DNA of 26,494 nt from JALYJZ01 sp964476895 (GTDB lineage Bacteria > Patescibacteriota > SICC01), in contig CAYZCS010000007.1 in assembly GCA_964476895.1 (NCBI GenBank), positions 1 to 26,494 of the forward strand, written 5' to 3'. A program made the translations under genes and the position numbers. The notes beneath the pieces were generated by a model. The model was not told the DNA's origin. It saw nothing but the letters and a program-made list of their open reading frames with translations, and ran no database searches. Position 1 is the first letter of the stretch, and every line of letters begins with the position of its first letter. Shown piece after piece: positions 19,861 to 26,494 of the stretch.

Positions 19861-20238
19861 GTGGCATCTCGGAATAAGCTTTCTTTCTATTACTTCATCA
19901 GCGCGGTGGGGCTCTTCATTGTCGGGTACGGCCTGGCCTGGTTCTCGGAGCAGCCGCTCTTCTCGAAGGAGATCTTTCCCCGGTCCGAAGAACGGACCGC
20001 GACGGTGCCCACGCCGAGCGGCGCGCCGGCTTCGGGCGGTGACGAAGTGCCATCCGACAGCGAGGCCTCCGTCCGGCCCGGCCGCCAGTACGAGGTCCAG
20101 CCCGGCGATACGATCAGCTCGATCGCCCAGGCAAACGGCATGGCTTTCGAGGAGCTCGCCGAATACAACGGCATCCCGTATCCGTACAACCTGGCCGTCG
20201 GCCAAATCATCGTGATCCCCGAAGGTGGCGATGAATAA
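19861..20238 (+). CDS. Membrane-anchored LysM protein
   Basis: The 125-residue protein has one N-terminal membrane span (about FYYFISAVGLFIVGYGLAW). A proline/serine/glutamate-rich linker follows, then one LysM domain (about residues 77-121) with YEVQPGDTISSIAQANG and the closing NLAVGQIIVIP. LysM binds N-acetylglucosamine-containing glycans, so the protein probably tethers to the cell wall. The start is GTG at 19861, chosen for the 7-nt spacing to TACACT. The stop lies inside the next gene (8-nt overlap). Confidence 0.8.
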   Translation: MASRNKLSFYYFISAVGLFIVGYGLAWFSEQPLFSKEIFPRSEERTATVPTPSGAPASGGDEVPSDSEASVRPGRQYEVQPGDTISSIAQANGMAFEELAEYNGIPYPYNLAVGQIIVIPEGGDE

Positions 20239-21532
20239 GCCCGCCCGGAAAGCAGGACAGGTACCGGTGTTCCGCACGCGGACGCTGGACAGCGGCCTGA
20301 CCGTCGTGACCGTTCCCCGTCCCGGCACCGAGGCGGCGACCGTGAGCTTCCTGTTCCGCGGCGGCAGCCGGTACGAGACGCCGGAGACGAACGGTATCGC
20401 GCACTTCAACGAACACCTGGCGTTCAAGGGCGGCAAGCGGTATCCGGACTACCGGGCGGTGACCCAGGCGTTCGACAAGATCGGCGCGGTGTCCAACGCG
20501 TTCACCGGCGCGGAAGTGACGGGCTTCTGGGCGAAGACCCGTGCCGCGCACATCCTCGACGTGGCTGACGTCTTCTCCGACGTCCTGACCGCTACCGCGT
20601 ACGACCCGGACGAGCTCAACAAGGAGCGTGGCGTAATCATCGAGGAGATCAACATGTATGAGGATGATCCGGCCGCTGACATCTACCAGGTGCTGGAAGC
20701 CGTGACGTTCCCGGACCATCCGCTCGGCCGGTCCACCCTCGGGCCGAAGGAAAACATCCGCCGGTTCACGCCGGACGACTTCCGCGCGTACGAGCGGCGG
20801 CACCAGACCCCGGACCGCTGCGTGCTGGTAATCGCTGGCAAGGTGGACGGTCTCGACGAGGCGAAGCTCGATGAGCTGCTCGGCCGGTTCTCCGGCACCA
20901 GTGACGTCCGGCCGGAAGCGGCGGTCGTTTCCCAGACCGAGCCGCGACTCCGGGTGAAGACCAAGCGGACCGAACAGACGCACATCGGCCTGACGCTCCG
21001 CGCGCCTTCGCTGGCCGATCGCGCCGCGTCGCCGGTACTCGGCGTGTTGGCGCAGCTCCTCGGCGGGACCATGAGTTCGCGGCTGTTCACCGAGGTCCGT
21101 GAGAAGCGCGGCTTGGCCTACTACGTGCGGGCGCTCCCGGACCAGCTGACCGATGCCGGCATGCTGGTGGTCGCGGCGGGAGTGAAGAACGACCAGGCGC
21201 ATGACGCGCTGGGAGCGATCATCACGGAGCTCAAGCGGCTGCGTGACGGCGACCTGCCGGCGGACGAGCTCGCCATGCACAAGGATTCCCAGATGGGCCG
21301 GCTGGCGCTCAAGTGGGAGGATTCGATGGCGCTGGCTGAATTCTACGGCGAACAGCAGCTGCTGATCGGCGACGTGAAGACCACCAAGGACCGACTGGGG
21401 GAGATCGCGGCGGTCACGCGGGACCAGGTGATCGACCTGGCGAAGGAGATCGTCGGGGATAAGGGCCTGAGCGCCGCGGTGATCGGTCCACACGAGGATG
21501 CGAAGTTCAAGGACGTGCTGACGTTCGAGTAG
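20231..21532 (+). CDS. M16-family zinc metallopeptidase
   Basis: The 433-residue protein has the inverted zinc motif HFNEH (H58, E61, H62) in HFNEHLAFKG. The distal glutamate lies in GVIIEEINMYEDDP. The C-terminal half carries SSRLFTEVREKRGLAYYV, the usual substrate-contacting part of the second M16 module. Members include the mitochondrial processing peptidase and bacterial YmxG-like enzymes. The catalytic set is complete. No signal peptide is seen, so it is probably cytoplasmic. It overlaps the LysM stop by 8 nt. The GTG at 20225 is an alternative start. Confidence 0.9.
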   Translation: MNKPARKAGQVPVFRTRTLDSGLTVVTVPRPGTEAATVSFLFRGGSRYETPETNGIAHFNEHLAFKGGKRYPDYRAVTQAFDKIGAVSNAFTGAEVTGFWAKTRAAHILDVADVFSDVLTATAYDPDELNKERGVIIEEINMYEDDPAADIYQVLEAVTFPDHPLGRSTLGPKENIRRFTPDDFRAYERRHQTPDRCVLVIAGKVDGLDEAKLDELLGRFSGTSDVRPEAAVVSQTEPRLRVKTKRTEQTHIGLTLRAPSLADRAASPVLGVLAQLLGGTMSSRLFTEVREKRGLAYYVRALPDQLTDAGMLVVAAGVKNDQAHDALGAIITELKRLRDGDLPADELAMHKDSQMGRLALKWEDSMALAEFYGEQQLLIGDVKTTKDRLGEIAAVTRDQVIDLAKEIVGDKGLSAAVIGPHEDAKFKDVLTFE

Positions 21533-21554
21533 GCGTTCGGGTAGACTGGAGCGT

Positions 21555-22145
21555 ATGAAAGAGATCAAGCAGGAACGGACGCTGGTATTGGTGAAGCCGG
21601 ACGGGGTGATGCGCGGACTCACCGGCGAGGTGCTGCAGCGGATCGAGCGCCGCGGGCTCAAGGTCATCGCGCTGAAGATGGTGCAGGTCGACCGCGAACA
21701 TCTGGAGGGGCATTTCCCGAGCGAAGAAAGCTGGGTGGCCCGGCTCGGTGAGAAGGGCCTCAAGACCTTCGCTGAATACAAGATCGACGTGAAGGAGCAC
21801 ATGGGGACCGACGACAAGGTCGAGATCGGGAAGATCGTGAAGGAGAGCCTGTTCGAATACATGGCCAGCGGTCCGGTGGTGGCGGCCGTGATCGAAGGCA
21901 TCCACGCCATCGACATGGTACGGAAGCTTGCCGGTCACACGCTGCCGGTCTTCGCCGACATGGGGACGATCCGCGGCGACTACTCCGTGGATTCGCCGGC
22001 GGTTGCCAACGTGGAAAAGCGGGCGATCAAGAACATCATGCACGCCTCCGAAACGCCCGAAGAGGCCAAGAACGAGATCGACCTCTGGTTCAGCAAGGAC
22101 GAGCTGCACTCGTACGTCCGCGCCGAAGAATCCGCGATGTTCTGA
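21555..22145 (+). CDS. ndk: Nucleoside diphosphate kinase, long form
   Basis: The product has 196 residues, against about 140-150 for most bacterial NDKs. The family fold is clear: RTLVLVKPDGVMRGL, the GTIRGDYSVDSPAVANV segment and the catalytic histidine H163 in NIMHASETPEE. An insertion after HFPSE (about residues 57-100, charged and helical) accounts for the extra length. NDK moves the gamma-phosphate of ATP to other (d)NDPs through a phosphohistidine. TAGACT lies 7 nt before the ATG, and GGAG 3 nt before it is too close to be a normal ribosome site. It is the first of five nucleotide-related genes. Confidence 0.93.
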   Translation: MKEIKQERTLVLVKPDGVMRGLTGEVLQRIERRGLKVIALKMVQVDREHLEGHFPSEESWVARLGEKGLKTFAEYKIDVKEHMGTDDKVEIGKIVKESLFEYMASGPVVAAVIEGIHAIDMVRKLAGHTLPVFADMGTIRGDYSVDSPAVANVEKRAIKNIMHASETPEEAKNEIDLWFSKDELHSYVRAEESAMF

Positions 22146-22582
22146 TGGGTGACCGCACGCTCCAGGTCGGAGTGAAGGTCTTACTCAAGAATACGCAAGG
22201 CAAGTATCTCCTCCTGTTCCGCTCCAAGGAAAAGTATCCGGAAGTGCAGGAACCTTGGGATATGCCGGGCGGGCGAATCCATGTAGGTGCTTCGTTGATT
22301 GCGAACTTGCGCCGAGAGGTTTCAGAGGAAACAGGCTTGGAGGTACAAGGTGAGCCACGACTAATCGGTGTTCAGGATATTCTGCGCGTTCCTGATCGAC
22401 ATGTAATCAGACTGACGTTTATGGCCACGACCGATGGTGAGCCTGTATTGAGTAAGGAAAGCACGAAGAGCGGCTGGTTTTCCCTTGACGAGATTGAGCG
22501 GCTCCCTGACCTAGACCGCTATCTTGCCGAAGTTTTACGAAAACTTGATCAGCCGCATGTCACGCTCTCAAATCCGCTATAG
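22145..22582 (+). CDS. Nudix hydrolase
   Basis: The 145-residue protein has a Nudix box starting at G43, with R57-E58-V-S-E61-E62-T-G64-L. The usual first glutamate of the box is alanine here (A49), but the metal-binding REVSEE core is intact. Nudix enzymes hydrolyse nucleoside diphosphates linked to other groups, and the substrate cannot be told. Its start overlaps the ndk stop as TGATG. Its codon usage is visibly more A/T-rich than that of ndk. Confidence 0.85.
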   Translation: MGDRTLQVGVKVLLKNTQGKYLLLFRSKEKYPEVQEPWDMPGGRIHVGASLIANLRREVSEETGLEVQGEPRLIGVQDILRVPDRHVIRLTFMATTDGEPVLSKESTKSGWFSLDEIERLPDLDRYLAEVLRKLDQPHVTLSNPL

Positions 22583-22600
22583 GTTTATACTGCAGATGTT

Positions 22601-23155
22601 ATGAAACGAATTAAGGTATATCTCGCCGGTAAGGTGAGCCCCAATTCGCCGCATGTGGGCGAATCGTGGCGGGAGGAATACTGCGGAATACTGAGCGATC
22701 GTACAGGTTTGGACATCCAGAACCTTAATCCGTCCCGCGGGACTGCTACATACGAGGTGGATGAAGGCGACCCTCGGGCCGTCTTCGGGCGGGACTGCTT
22801 CATGATCCAACAGTCAGACGTGGTGATCGTGAATCTGACGGATGATATCAGTGTCGGGGGGTCCCAGGAGATGCTCATCGCGAAATACTTCAGCAAGCCA
22901 CTGCTGGGTATTGCCCCAGTGGATGGTAAATTCCGAAAAACGGAAGCTGAAATCAGAGGACGCAAATATGCCGACTATGTCCATCCGTTCGTGAAGCTTC
23001 CTTGTGATGCCATCCTTGATGACATTGAGGCGGTAGGAGACTATCTTGCGGCGTACTTTCAAGGGCGCCGGAGGCGAGCCAAGGGTGTTGATGTCATCGA
23101 TAAATCGATTCAGTACTACATCGACGACCTGCTGGAAAAAAGCATTGTGCAGTAA
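22601..23155 (+). CDS. Nucleoside 2-deoxyribosyltransferase-like protein
   Basis: The 184-residue protein begins KVYLAGKVSPNSPHVGESWR. It then has DCFMIQQSDVVIVNLTDDIS and the GGSQEMLIAKYFSKPLLGI segment, with a glutamate at the position of the catalytic residue of nucleoside 2-deoxyribosyltransferases. That fold exchanges bases of deoxynucleosides or hydrolyses (d)NMPs, and it is also related to TIR/SLOG-like NAD-binding folds. TATACT lies 9 nt before the ATG. The gene is A/T-richer than its flanks, like the Nudix gene before it. Confidence 0.65.
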   Translation: MKRIKVYLAGKVSPNSPHVGESWREEYCGILSDRTGLDIQNLNPSRGTATYEVDEGDPRAVFGRDCFMIQQSDVVIVNLTDDISVGGSQEMLIAKYFSKPLLGIAPVDGKFRKTEAEIRGRKYADYVHPFVKLPCDAILDDIEAVGDYLAAYFQGRRRRAKGVDVIDKSIQYYIDDLLEKSIVQ

Positions 23156-23160
23156 GCCGC

Positions 23161-23790
23161 ATGAACCGGGATACCCAATTCCTGTTCGAAGTCGGCGCGC
23201 TAAGGCGGATGCCGCGGCAGTGGTTCCGGTTCTTCGGGACCGACCTGCAGAACATCACGGAACACACGTTCCGGGTCGCGTGGATCGCCCTGGTAGTGGC
23301 CGCCCGCGAACAGACCGGTGACACCGGCAAGATCGTGAAGCTGGCCCTGGTGCACGACGTCGTGGAGAGCCGCTCGACCGACGTGGATTACCTCAGCCGG
23401 CAGTACGTTGACCGGCATGAGGACAAGGCTGCCCGGGACATCTTCGAAGGCACCGCGCTGGCAGACGAATTCACGAAACTCTGGCAGGAATACGAGGTCC
23501 GGGAGACGATCGAAGCGAAGATCGTGAAGGACGCCGACATCCTGGACCAGGACCTGGAAGTGCGGGAACAATCGTCCGCCGGCGTGCCGATGGAACGTTT
23601 CTGGAAGGAAGACCGCCGAAAGATGGTCCGGAAGAAACTGCATACCCCATCGGCCGCCGAAATGTTTGATGAGATCTACGCGTCGGATCCGCACGACTGG
23701 CATGTCAAAGGGCAGAACCGGTTCCATGATGGCGATTGGCAGAAGGAATCGTCCGAGCAGGAGAAGCCATCCGATGCCCAAGAGTCCTGA
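23161..23790 (+). CDS. HD-domain phosphohydrolase, YfbR-like
   Basis: The 209-residue protein has the HD-domain metal ligands H35 (in TEHTFRVAW), H65-D66 (in LALVHDVVES) and D124 (in KIVKDADILDQ). The spacing fits the YfbR/HDDC2 group of 5'-deoxynucleotidases that dephosphorylate dNMPs. A 40-residue charged tail (DWQKESSEQEKPSDAQES) extends past the domain. It overlaps rdgB by 17 nt. GC-rich codon use resumes in this gene. Confidence 0.8.
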   Translation: MNRDTQFLFEVGALRRMPRQWFRFFGTDLQNITEHTFRVAWIALVVAAREQTGDTGKIVKLALVHDVVESRSTDVDYLSRQYVDRHEDKAARDIFEGTALADEFTKLWQEYEVRETIEAKIVKDADILDQDLEVREQSSAGVPMERFWKEDRRKMVRKKLHTPSAAEMFDEIYASDPHDWHVKGQNRFHDGDWQKESSEQEKPSDAQES

Positions 23791-24394
23791 ACTGCTCTAC
23801 GCTACCAATAACCCCGGCAAGCTTGAGGAAGTCGGGACGTTCTTGCGGGACGTGATGCCGATCGAATCGCCGAAGGACCTGGGCTTGGATGTCGAGGTCG
23901 AGGAGACCGGTGCGACGCTCGAGGAGAACGCGCTGCTCAAGGCACGGGCGTTCCGGGCGGAGGCGCCGCCGGACATGATCGTGATGGCGGATGATACCGG
24001 CCTGGAGATCGATGCGCTTGGCGGCGAACCGGGCGTGAAGGTCCGCCGCTGGCAGGACGGCCGGACCGAGATGACCGACGAGCAGATCATCGAACACTGC
24101 TTGCGGCGGCTACGGGGAATTCCCGAAGGTAAGCGCGAGGCACAATTCCGGACGGTGATCGCGCTGGCGCTGCCGGACGGCACCGAGCAGCTCTTCGACG
24201 GCACGCTCCGCGGGGAGATCGCGGGACGATCCGCACCAGCTCGGGTCCCGGGATTCCCGTTTCGGAGCCTGTTCGTGACCGAGACGGGCAAGCTGCTTGG
24301 CGAACTGGAAGACGAGCCGGATCCGTCTACCCTGACCCATCGCCAAAAGGCCGTGCAGAAAGCGGTCGACTGGCTTCGGGATTACAATAAGTAG
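23774..24394 (+). CDS. rdgB: RdgB/HAM1 non-canonical purine NTP pyrophosphatase
   Basis: The 206-residue protein has the family motifs ATNNPGKLEEV at the N-terminus, VMADDTGLEIDALGG in the middle, PGFPFRSLF and the C-terminal THRQKAVQKA. RdgB hydrolyses ITP, dITP and XTP to monophosphates, which keeps deaminated purines out of DNA and RNA. The start at 23774 is chosen because family members begin there and AGGAG lies 10 nt upstream. Longer starts run over the HD gene. The stop lies 3 nt before tRNA-Arg. Confidence 0.9.
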   Translation: MPKSPELLYATNNPGKLEEVGTFLRDVMPIESPKDLGLDVEVEETGATLEENALLKARAFRAEAPPDMIVMADDTGLEIDALGGEPGVKVRRWQDGRTEMTDEQIIEHCLRRLRGIPEGKREAQFRTVIALALPDGTEQLFDGTLRGEIAGRSAPARVPGFPFRSLFVTETGKLLGELEDEPDPSTLTHRQKAVQKAVDWLRDYNK

Positions 24395-24397
24395 GCT

Positions 24398-24470
24398 GGC
24401 CCTGTAGCTCAGTGGACAGAGCGTCTCCGTCCTAAGGAGAGCGTCGGGGGTTCGAATCCCTCCAGGGCCT
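24398..24470 (+). tRNA. tRNA-Arg (anticodon CCT)
   Basis: The cloverleaf is complete. The acceptor stem is GGCCCTG with CAGGGCC, the D stem GCTC with GAGC, the anticodon stem TCTCC with GGAGA and the T stem GGGGG with CCCTC around TTCGAAT (one G-U). The loop GTCCTAA gives anticodon CCT, which reads the AGG codon. The 3' CCA is not encoded. It lies 3 nt after rdgB and may be transcribed with it. Confidence 0.93.
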
Positions 24471-24530
24471 CAGCGCGGATGAACGACAGCAGTATTGGCT
24501 CCTTGAAAACCAGCTATGACGGAGGAATGT

Positions 24531-24695
24531 ATGTCCGGCTTCCTAGCATTCATCGTGATGCCGCCCTTGGGTGTCTTCCTGAAGATCGTGTCCGCTCCGG
24601 AGTGGGGCCATCTCTCGTGGATTTTCGTCATCATGCTTGTTTTTCCGGCGATCTTCATACTCTATATAGAGTCCACCGGTGGGTATAAACAGTAA
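24531..24695 (+). CDS. Pmp3/YqaE-like small membrane protein
   Basis: A 54-residue protein starts at an ATG with GGAGGA 4 nt upstream. It has two hydrophobic segments separated by a short turn. The motif PPLGVFLK in the first is the signature of the Pmp3/UPF0057 (YqaE) family of small stress-linked membrane proteins. The second (SWIFVIMLVFPAIFILYI) corresponds to the family's second helix. The match is partial, so the family call is provisional. It lies after tRNA-Arg and before a structured RNA-like region. Confidence 0.55.
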   Translation: MSGFLAFIVMPPLGVFLKIVSAPEWGHLSWIFVIMLVFPAIFILYIESTGGYKQ

Positions 24696-24715
24696 TTGAT
24701 TGACGACTTCGACCG

Positions 24716-24780
24716 TGCCTGTGCCGCTTCGGCGGCTGGTCGCTAAGTCCGCGCTTCGGCGCATCGACTTAGAACAGGCA
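24716..24780 (+). ncRNA. Three-way-junction RNA element with two UUCG tetraloops
   Basis: The outer stem TGCCTGT (24716-24722) pairs with ACAGGCA (24774-24780). Arm 1 is GCCGC-TTCG-GCGGC (24723-24736). Arm 2 is TAAGTC (24744-24749) with GACTTA (24766-24771), enclosing GCGC-TTCG-GCGC (24751-24762). Both caps read cUUCGg only on the plus strand, which sets the RNA orientation. It lies between convergent genes. It may be a complex 3'-end structure of the upstream transcript or a separate small RNA, and no known family is recognised. Confidence 0.55.
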
Positions 24781-24820
24781 TTCTCCTGATTGCGGTTCTC
24801 GAAGCCGCCATGAGGAGAAT
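24780..24820. other. Second hairpin adjoining the three-way junction
   Basis: ATTCTCCT (24780-24787) pairs with AGGAGAAT (24813-24820), and GCGGTT (24792-24797) pairs with AGCCGC (24803-24808). It lies 4 nt from the stop of the minus-strand SDR gene and may end that transcript, though no T tract follows on either strand. Confidence 0.4.
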
Positions 24821-24824
24821 GGGC

Positions 24825-25553
24825 TTACCAGTCGATCGGTTTCCGGTCGTGGAAGAAGCCCCCGGTCGGGCCGTCGTCCGGCAGCGTCGCGAGCCAGACG
24901 GTCGTGTCGATGCCTTCCGCGATCGACCGTGCGGCATCCTCGCCGCCCATGTCCGTCCGCACCCAGCCGGGCGAGGATGCGTTCACCTTGATCCCGTCGC
25001 CTTTCGTTTCCGCGGCCAGTACCCGGGTGAACGCGTTCATCGCCGCCTTGGAGGCGCGGTAGCCGACGTTGCCGCCGGCCATCGTGGAGAGCTGACCCAT
25101 CCGGCTGGAGACGTTTACGATCCGGCCGTATCCCTCGCGTTGCATCAGCAGCAGGAGCGCCTTGCTGACCAGGAACGCGCCGAGCGCGTTGGTCTCGAAC
25201 GAATCCTGGAGCGACTGCGTCGTGGCCTTGAGTGCGGCCGCGTGCTGTTCGGGGTGGTCATGGTCGAACGTCTCGAAGACGCCGCCGGCGTTGTTCACCA
25301 GCACGTCGCAACGACCGAGCTCCTTCTCGACGAATGCGGCAAGCGCGGCGATCGACTCTTCGTCCGTCACGTCGAGCTGGTGCGGGATCACCAGCAGGCC
25401 GTCATCCACGAGTCGTTTCGCCGCCTGCTCCGCATCCGCCTTTTTCCGCGCGGTCAGCACCACCCGGTAGCCCTTTTCCGCCAATGCCTGCACGGTCGCC
25501 AGACCCATGCCCCGGTTCGCGCCGGTGACCACCGCGGTTTTCTGCCTGTCCAT
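24825..25553 (-). CDS. SDR-family NAD(P)-dependent oxidoreductase
   Basis: The 242-residue protein is a classical short-chain dehydrogenase/reductase. It has the cofactor motif TGANRGMG near residue 10, NNAG in the middle, a catalytic serine in NVSSRMG and YRASK with the catalytic Tyr and Lys. RKKA after the second strand suggests NADPH preference. The substrate is unknown. The ATG at 25553 is chosen because the Rossmann motif begins 8 residues later and a -10 box lies exactly 6 nt upstream. The frame stays open far upstream, but that part is antisense to other genes. Confidence 0.88.
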   Translation of the reverse strand: MDRQKTAVVTGANRGMGLATVQALAEKGYRVVLTARKKADAEQAAKRLVDDGLLVIPHQLDVTDEESIAALAAFVEKELGRCDVLVNNAGGVFETFDHDHPEQHAAALKATTQSLQDSFETNALGAFLVSKALLLLMQREGYGRIVNVSSRMGQLSTMAGGNVGYRASKAAMNAFTRVLAAETKGDGIKVNASSPGWVRTDMGGEDAARSIAEGIDTTVWLATLPDDGPTGGFFHDRKPIDW

Positions 25554-25559
25554 GCCCTT

Positions 25560-25565
25560 ACCATA
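25560..25565 (-). promoter_or_regulatory. -10 box giving a leaderless SDR mRNA
   Basis: Minus-strand TATGGT is followed by AAGGGC (6 nt) and then the ATG. The same AAGGGC-ATG junction precedes the PRC-barrel gene. No Shine-Dalgarno sequence at proper spacing. Confidence 0.5.
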
Positions 25566-25658
25566 CCGAACGTCCGGTCGGATGGAGAAATCATCGGTCG
25601 GCAGGCCGCATGCGTGTACCTTGCAACGGGAAGGCAGACATACCGGAAGCGCCTGCGG

Positions 25659-25664
25659 TAGAAT
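25659..25664 (+). promoter_or_regulatory. -10 box giving a leaderless mRNA for the short membrane protein
   Basis: TAGAAT is followed by exactly 6 nt and a GTG start at 25671. No Shine-Dalgarno sequence is present. Confidence 0.5.
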
Positions 25665-25670
25665 GGCGGC

Positions 25671-25877
25671 GTGCAAGCGAAAACGAAAAAACGTATCAAC
25701 CTGATCATCATCTGGGTGCTGGTAATCCTCTTCGGGGCCAGTACGTTCCTCCTGTATCTCCCGGTCTCCGGACCCGATGCGACGCCGCCACCCACGAATC
25801 CGGGAACGCAGGTGCAAACGCAGCCTCAGGCGCAGCCGGTAACGATTCCGGAAACCGCGGCCCCGCCGCAGCCGTAA
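25671..25877 (+). CDS. Short single-span membrane protein with proline-rich tail
   Basis: The 68-residue product has a basic start (QAKTKKR), one membrane span (INLIIIWVLVILFGASTFLLYL) and a proline-, glutamine- and threonine-rich tail, probably outside the cytoplasm. No family is recognised. The GTG start is supported by the -10 box 6 nt upstream. The PH-domain gene begins 12 nt after its stop, so the two may be co-transcribed. Confidence 0.6.
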   Translation: MQAKTKKRINLIIIWVLVILFGASTFLLYLPVSGPDATPPPTNPGTQVQTQPQAQPVTIPETAAPPQP

Positions 25878-25889
25878 CCGTACCGCGCC

Positions 25890-26494
25890 ATGCAGAACCC
25901 GTTCGAGGTCACGATCCAGAACCAGGCGGAGGATGAGGAGATCGTCCGGATCTGGCGCCATCATCCGATCACGCTGGTCGGACCGATTCTGAAGGTCCTG
26001 GCGTTCGCGATCATCCCGATCGCGCTCCTGCTCATCACCGGGTTGTCTATGCTCGCAAGCCCGTTCCTGTTCGTGCTGTACCTTGTGATCCTGGCGCTGG
26101 TCGCGACGTACGCGGCATACGAATGGATCAGCTGGTGGGGCGACGTCTACATCCTCACCAACTACCGGATCATCGACGTGGAACAGCGCGGATTCTTCCA
26201 TCGGAAGTTCGCGGAAGCGACTCTCGGCAAGATCCAGGACGTCAGCCACGAGGTATCGGGTGTCTTCGCGACGCTCTTCAACTTCGGGACGGTGCTGGTG
26301 CAGACGGCGGGCTCGCTCCCGAACATCGACCTGAACGACATCGCCAAGCCCCAGCAGCAGGCGCTGTTCCTGCTCAAGGCGCAGCAGGCGTACCTGGAGG
26401 ATGAAGATCACGACCTCACTGCCAAGGAGCTGATCGAGCTGCTCGGCAAGCACCGGCGTGACCTGGAGAAGATCGCGCGGGCCGACAAGGAGAT
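25890..26494 (+). CDS. Bacterial PH-domain (YdbS-like) membrane protein, partial
   Basis: The gene runs off the right edge of the window, and about 201 residues are visible. A soluble N-terminus leads into two membrane spans (about VLAFAIIPIALLLITGLSML and LYLVILALVATYAAYEW). A bPH2-like domain follows, with VYILTNYRIIDVEQRGFFHRK, then IQDVSHEVSG and FNFGTVLVQTAG, all typical of the family. The visible end is a charged helical stretch, KELIELLGKHRRDLEKI. The role of these proteins is poorly known. The product is not broken, only cut by the window. Confidence 0.75.
   Translation, partial: MQNPFEVTIQNQAEDEEIVRIWRHHPITLVGPILKVLAFAIIPIALLLITGLSMLASPFLFVLYLVILALVATYAAYEWISWWGDVYILTNYRIIDVEQRGFFHRKFAEATLGKIQDVSHEVSGVFATLFNFGTVLVQTAGSLPNIDLNDIAKPQQQALFLLKAQQAYLEDEDHDLTAKELIELLGKHRRDLEKIARADKE

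Noticed and set aside
20207..21916. Long minus-strand open frame of 569 codons
   Set aside because: It is antisense to the M16 peptidase and ndk, both confidently identified, and its composition is low-complexity histidine/arginine/valine.
25554..26453. N-terminal extension of the SDR frame on the minus strand
   Set aside because: It runs antisense through two plus-strand genes. The SDR fold begins at 25553, where a -10 box is properly placed.
1..26494. CRISPR array or insertion sequence
   Set aside because: No regularly spaced repeats, no transposase and no paired terminal repeats were seen on either strand.

Overview
The window is a densely packed, GC-rich bacterial chromosome segment with about 40 genes on both strands and no insertion sequence, prophage or CRISPR array. 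Several traits fit a GC-rich member of the Patescibacteria (Candidate Phyla Radiation): an rpsF-ssb-rpsR-efp operon with no rplI behind rpsR, an elongation factor P with the MGRGGA tip loop, an enlarged nucleoside diphosphate kinase, and many genes whose start codon lies 6-9 nt after a TANNNT -10 box. This placement is an inference of moderate strength.

Layout. 1-660: end of a membrane fatty-acid desaturase, a strong terminator and tRNA-Val(CAC). 677-4331 (minus): an envelope and RNA-modification run made of a membrane-anchored TolB-like propeller, TlyA, a PRC-barrel protein, GtrA and a YdcF-like protein. 4397-6374 (minus): the rpsF-ssb-rpsR-efp operon with a TTGACA promoter. 6422-7642: a regulator-like protein built from four tandem LuxR/GerE-type helix-turn-helix repeats, tail to tail with ychF. 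8769-11836 (plus): an SPFH/band-7 protein, a small membrane protein and a secreted or lipid-anchored metzincin-type metalloprotease. This stretch carries two hammerhead ribozymes, at 10022-10070 and 10702-10752.

11912-15469 (mostly minus): a small membrane protein, divergent csaA, a P-loop kinase, a complete Xer recombinase and two unknown genes, one with a palindrome in its promoter spacer. 15593-17794 (plus): a PAP2 phosphatase, a cassette of four tiny membrane proteins and uppP. Both phosphatases could recycle undecaprenyl pyrophosphate. 17822-21532: gamma-glutamyltransferase, a PGPGW-type membrane protein, a LysM protein and an M16 peptidase. 21555-24394: a nucleotide-pool housekeeping run (ndk, Nudix, deoxyribosyltransferase-like, HD phosphohydrolase, rdgB). 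Its second and third genes look AT-richer than the rest. 24398-24820: tRNA-Arg(CCT), a Pmp3-like small protein and a compact RNA-like three-way junction with two UUCG tetraloops. 24825-26494: an SDR oxidoreductase, a short membrane protein and a truncated bacterial PH-domain membrane protein.

The most notable content is the pair of hammerhead ribozymes. They share an almost identical catalytic core, but stems I and III differ by compensatory changes. The second lies between a good promoter and the start codon of the metalloprotease gene. Also notable are the four-HTH protein, the leaderless promoter architecture (including two divergent promoter pairs that share one TA), the UUCG three-way junction and the tiny membrane-protein cassette.
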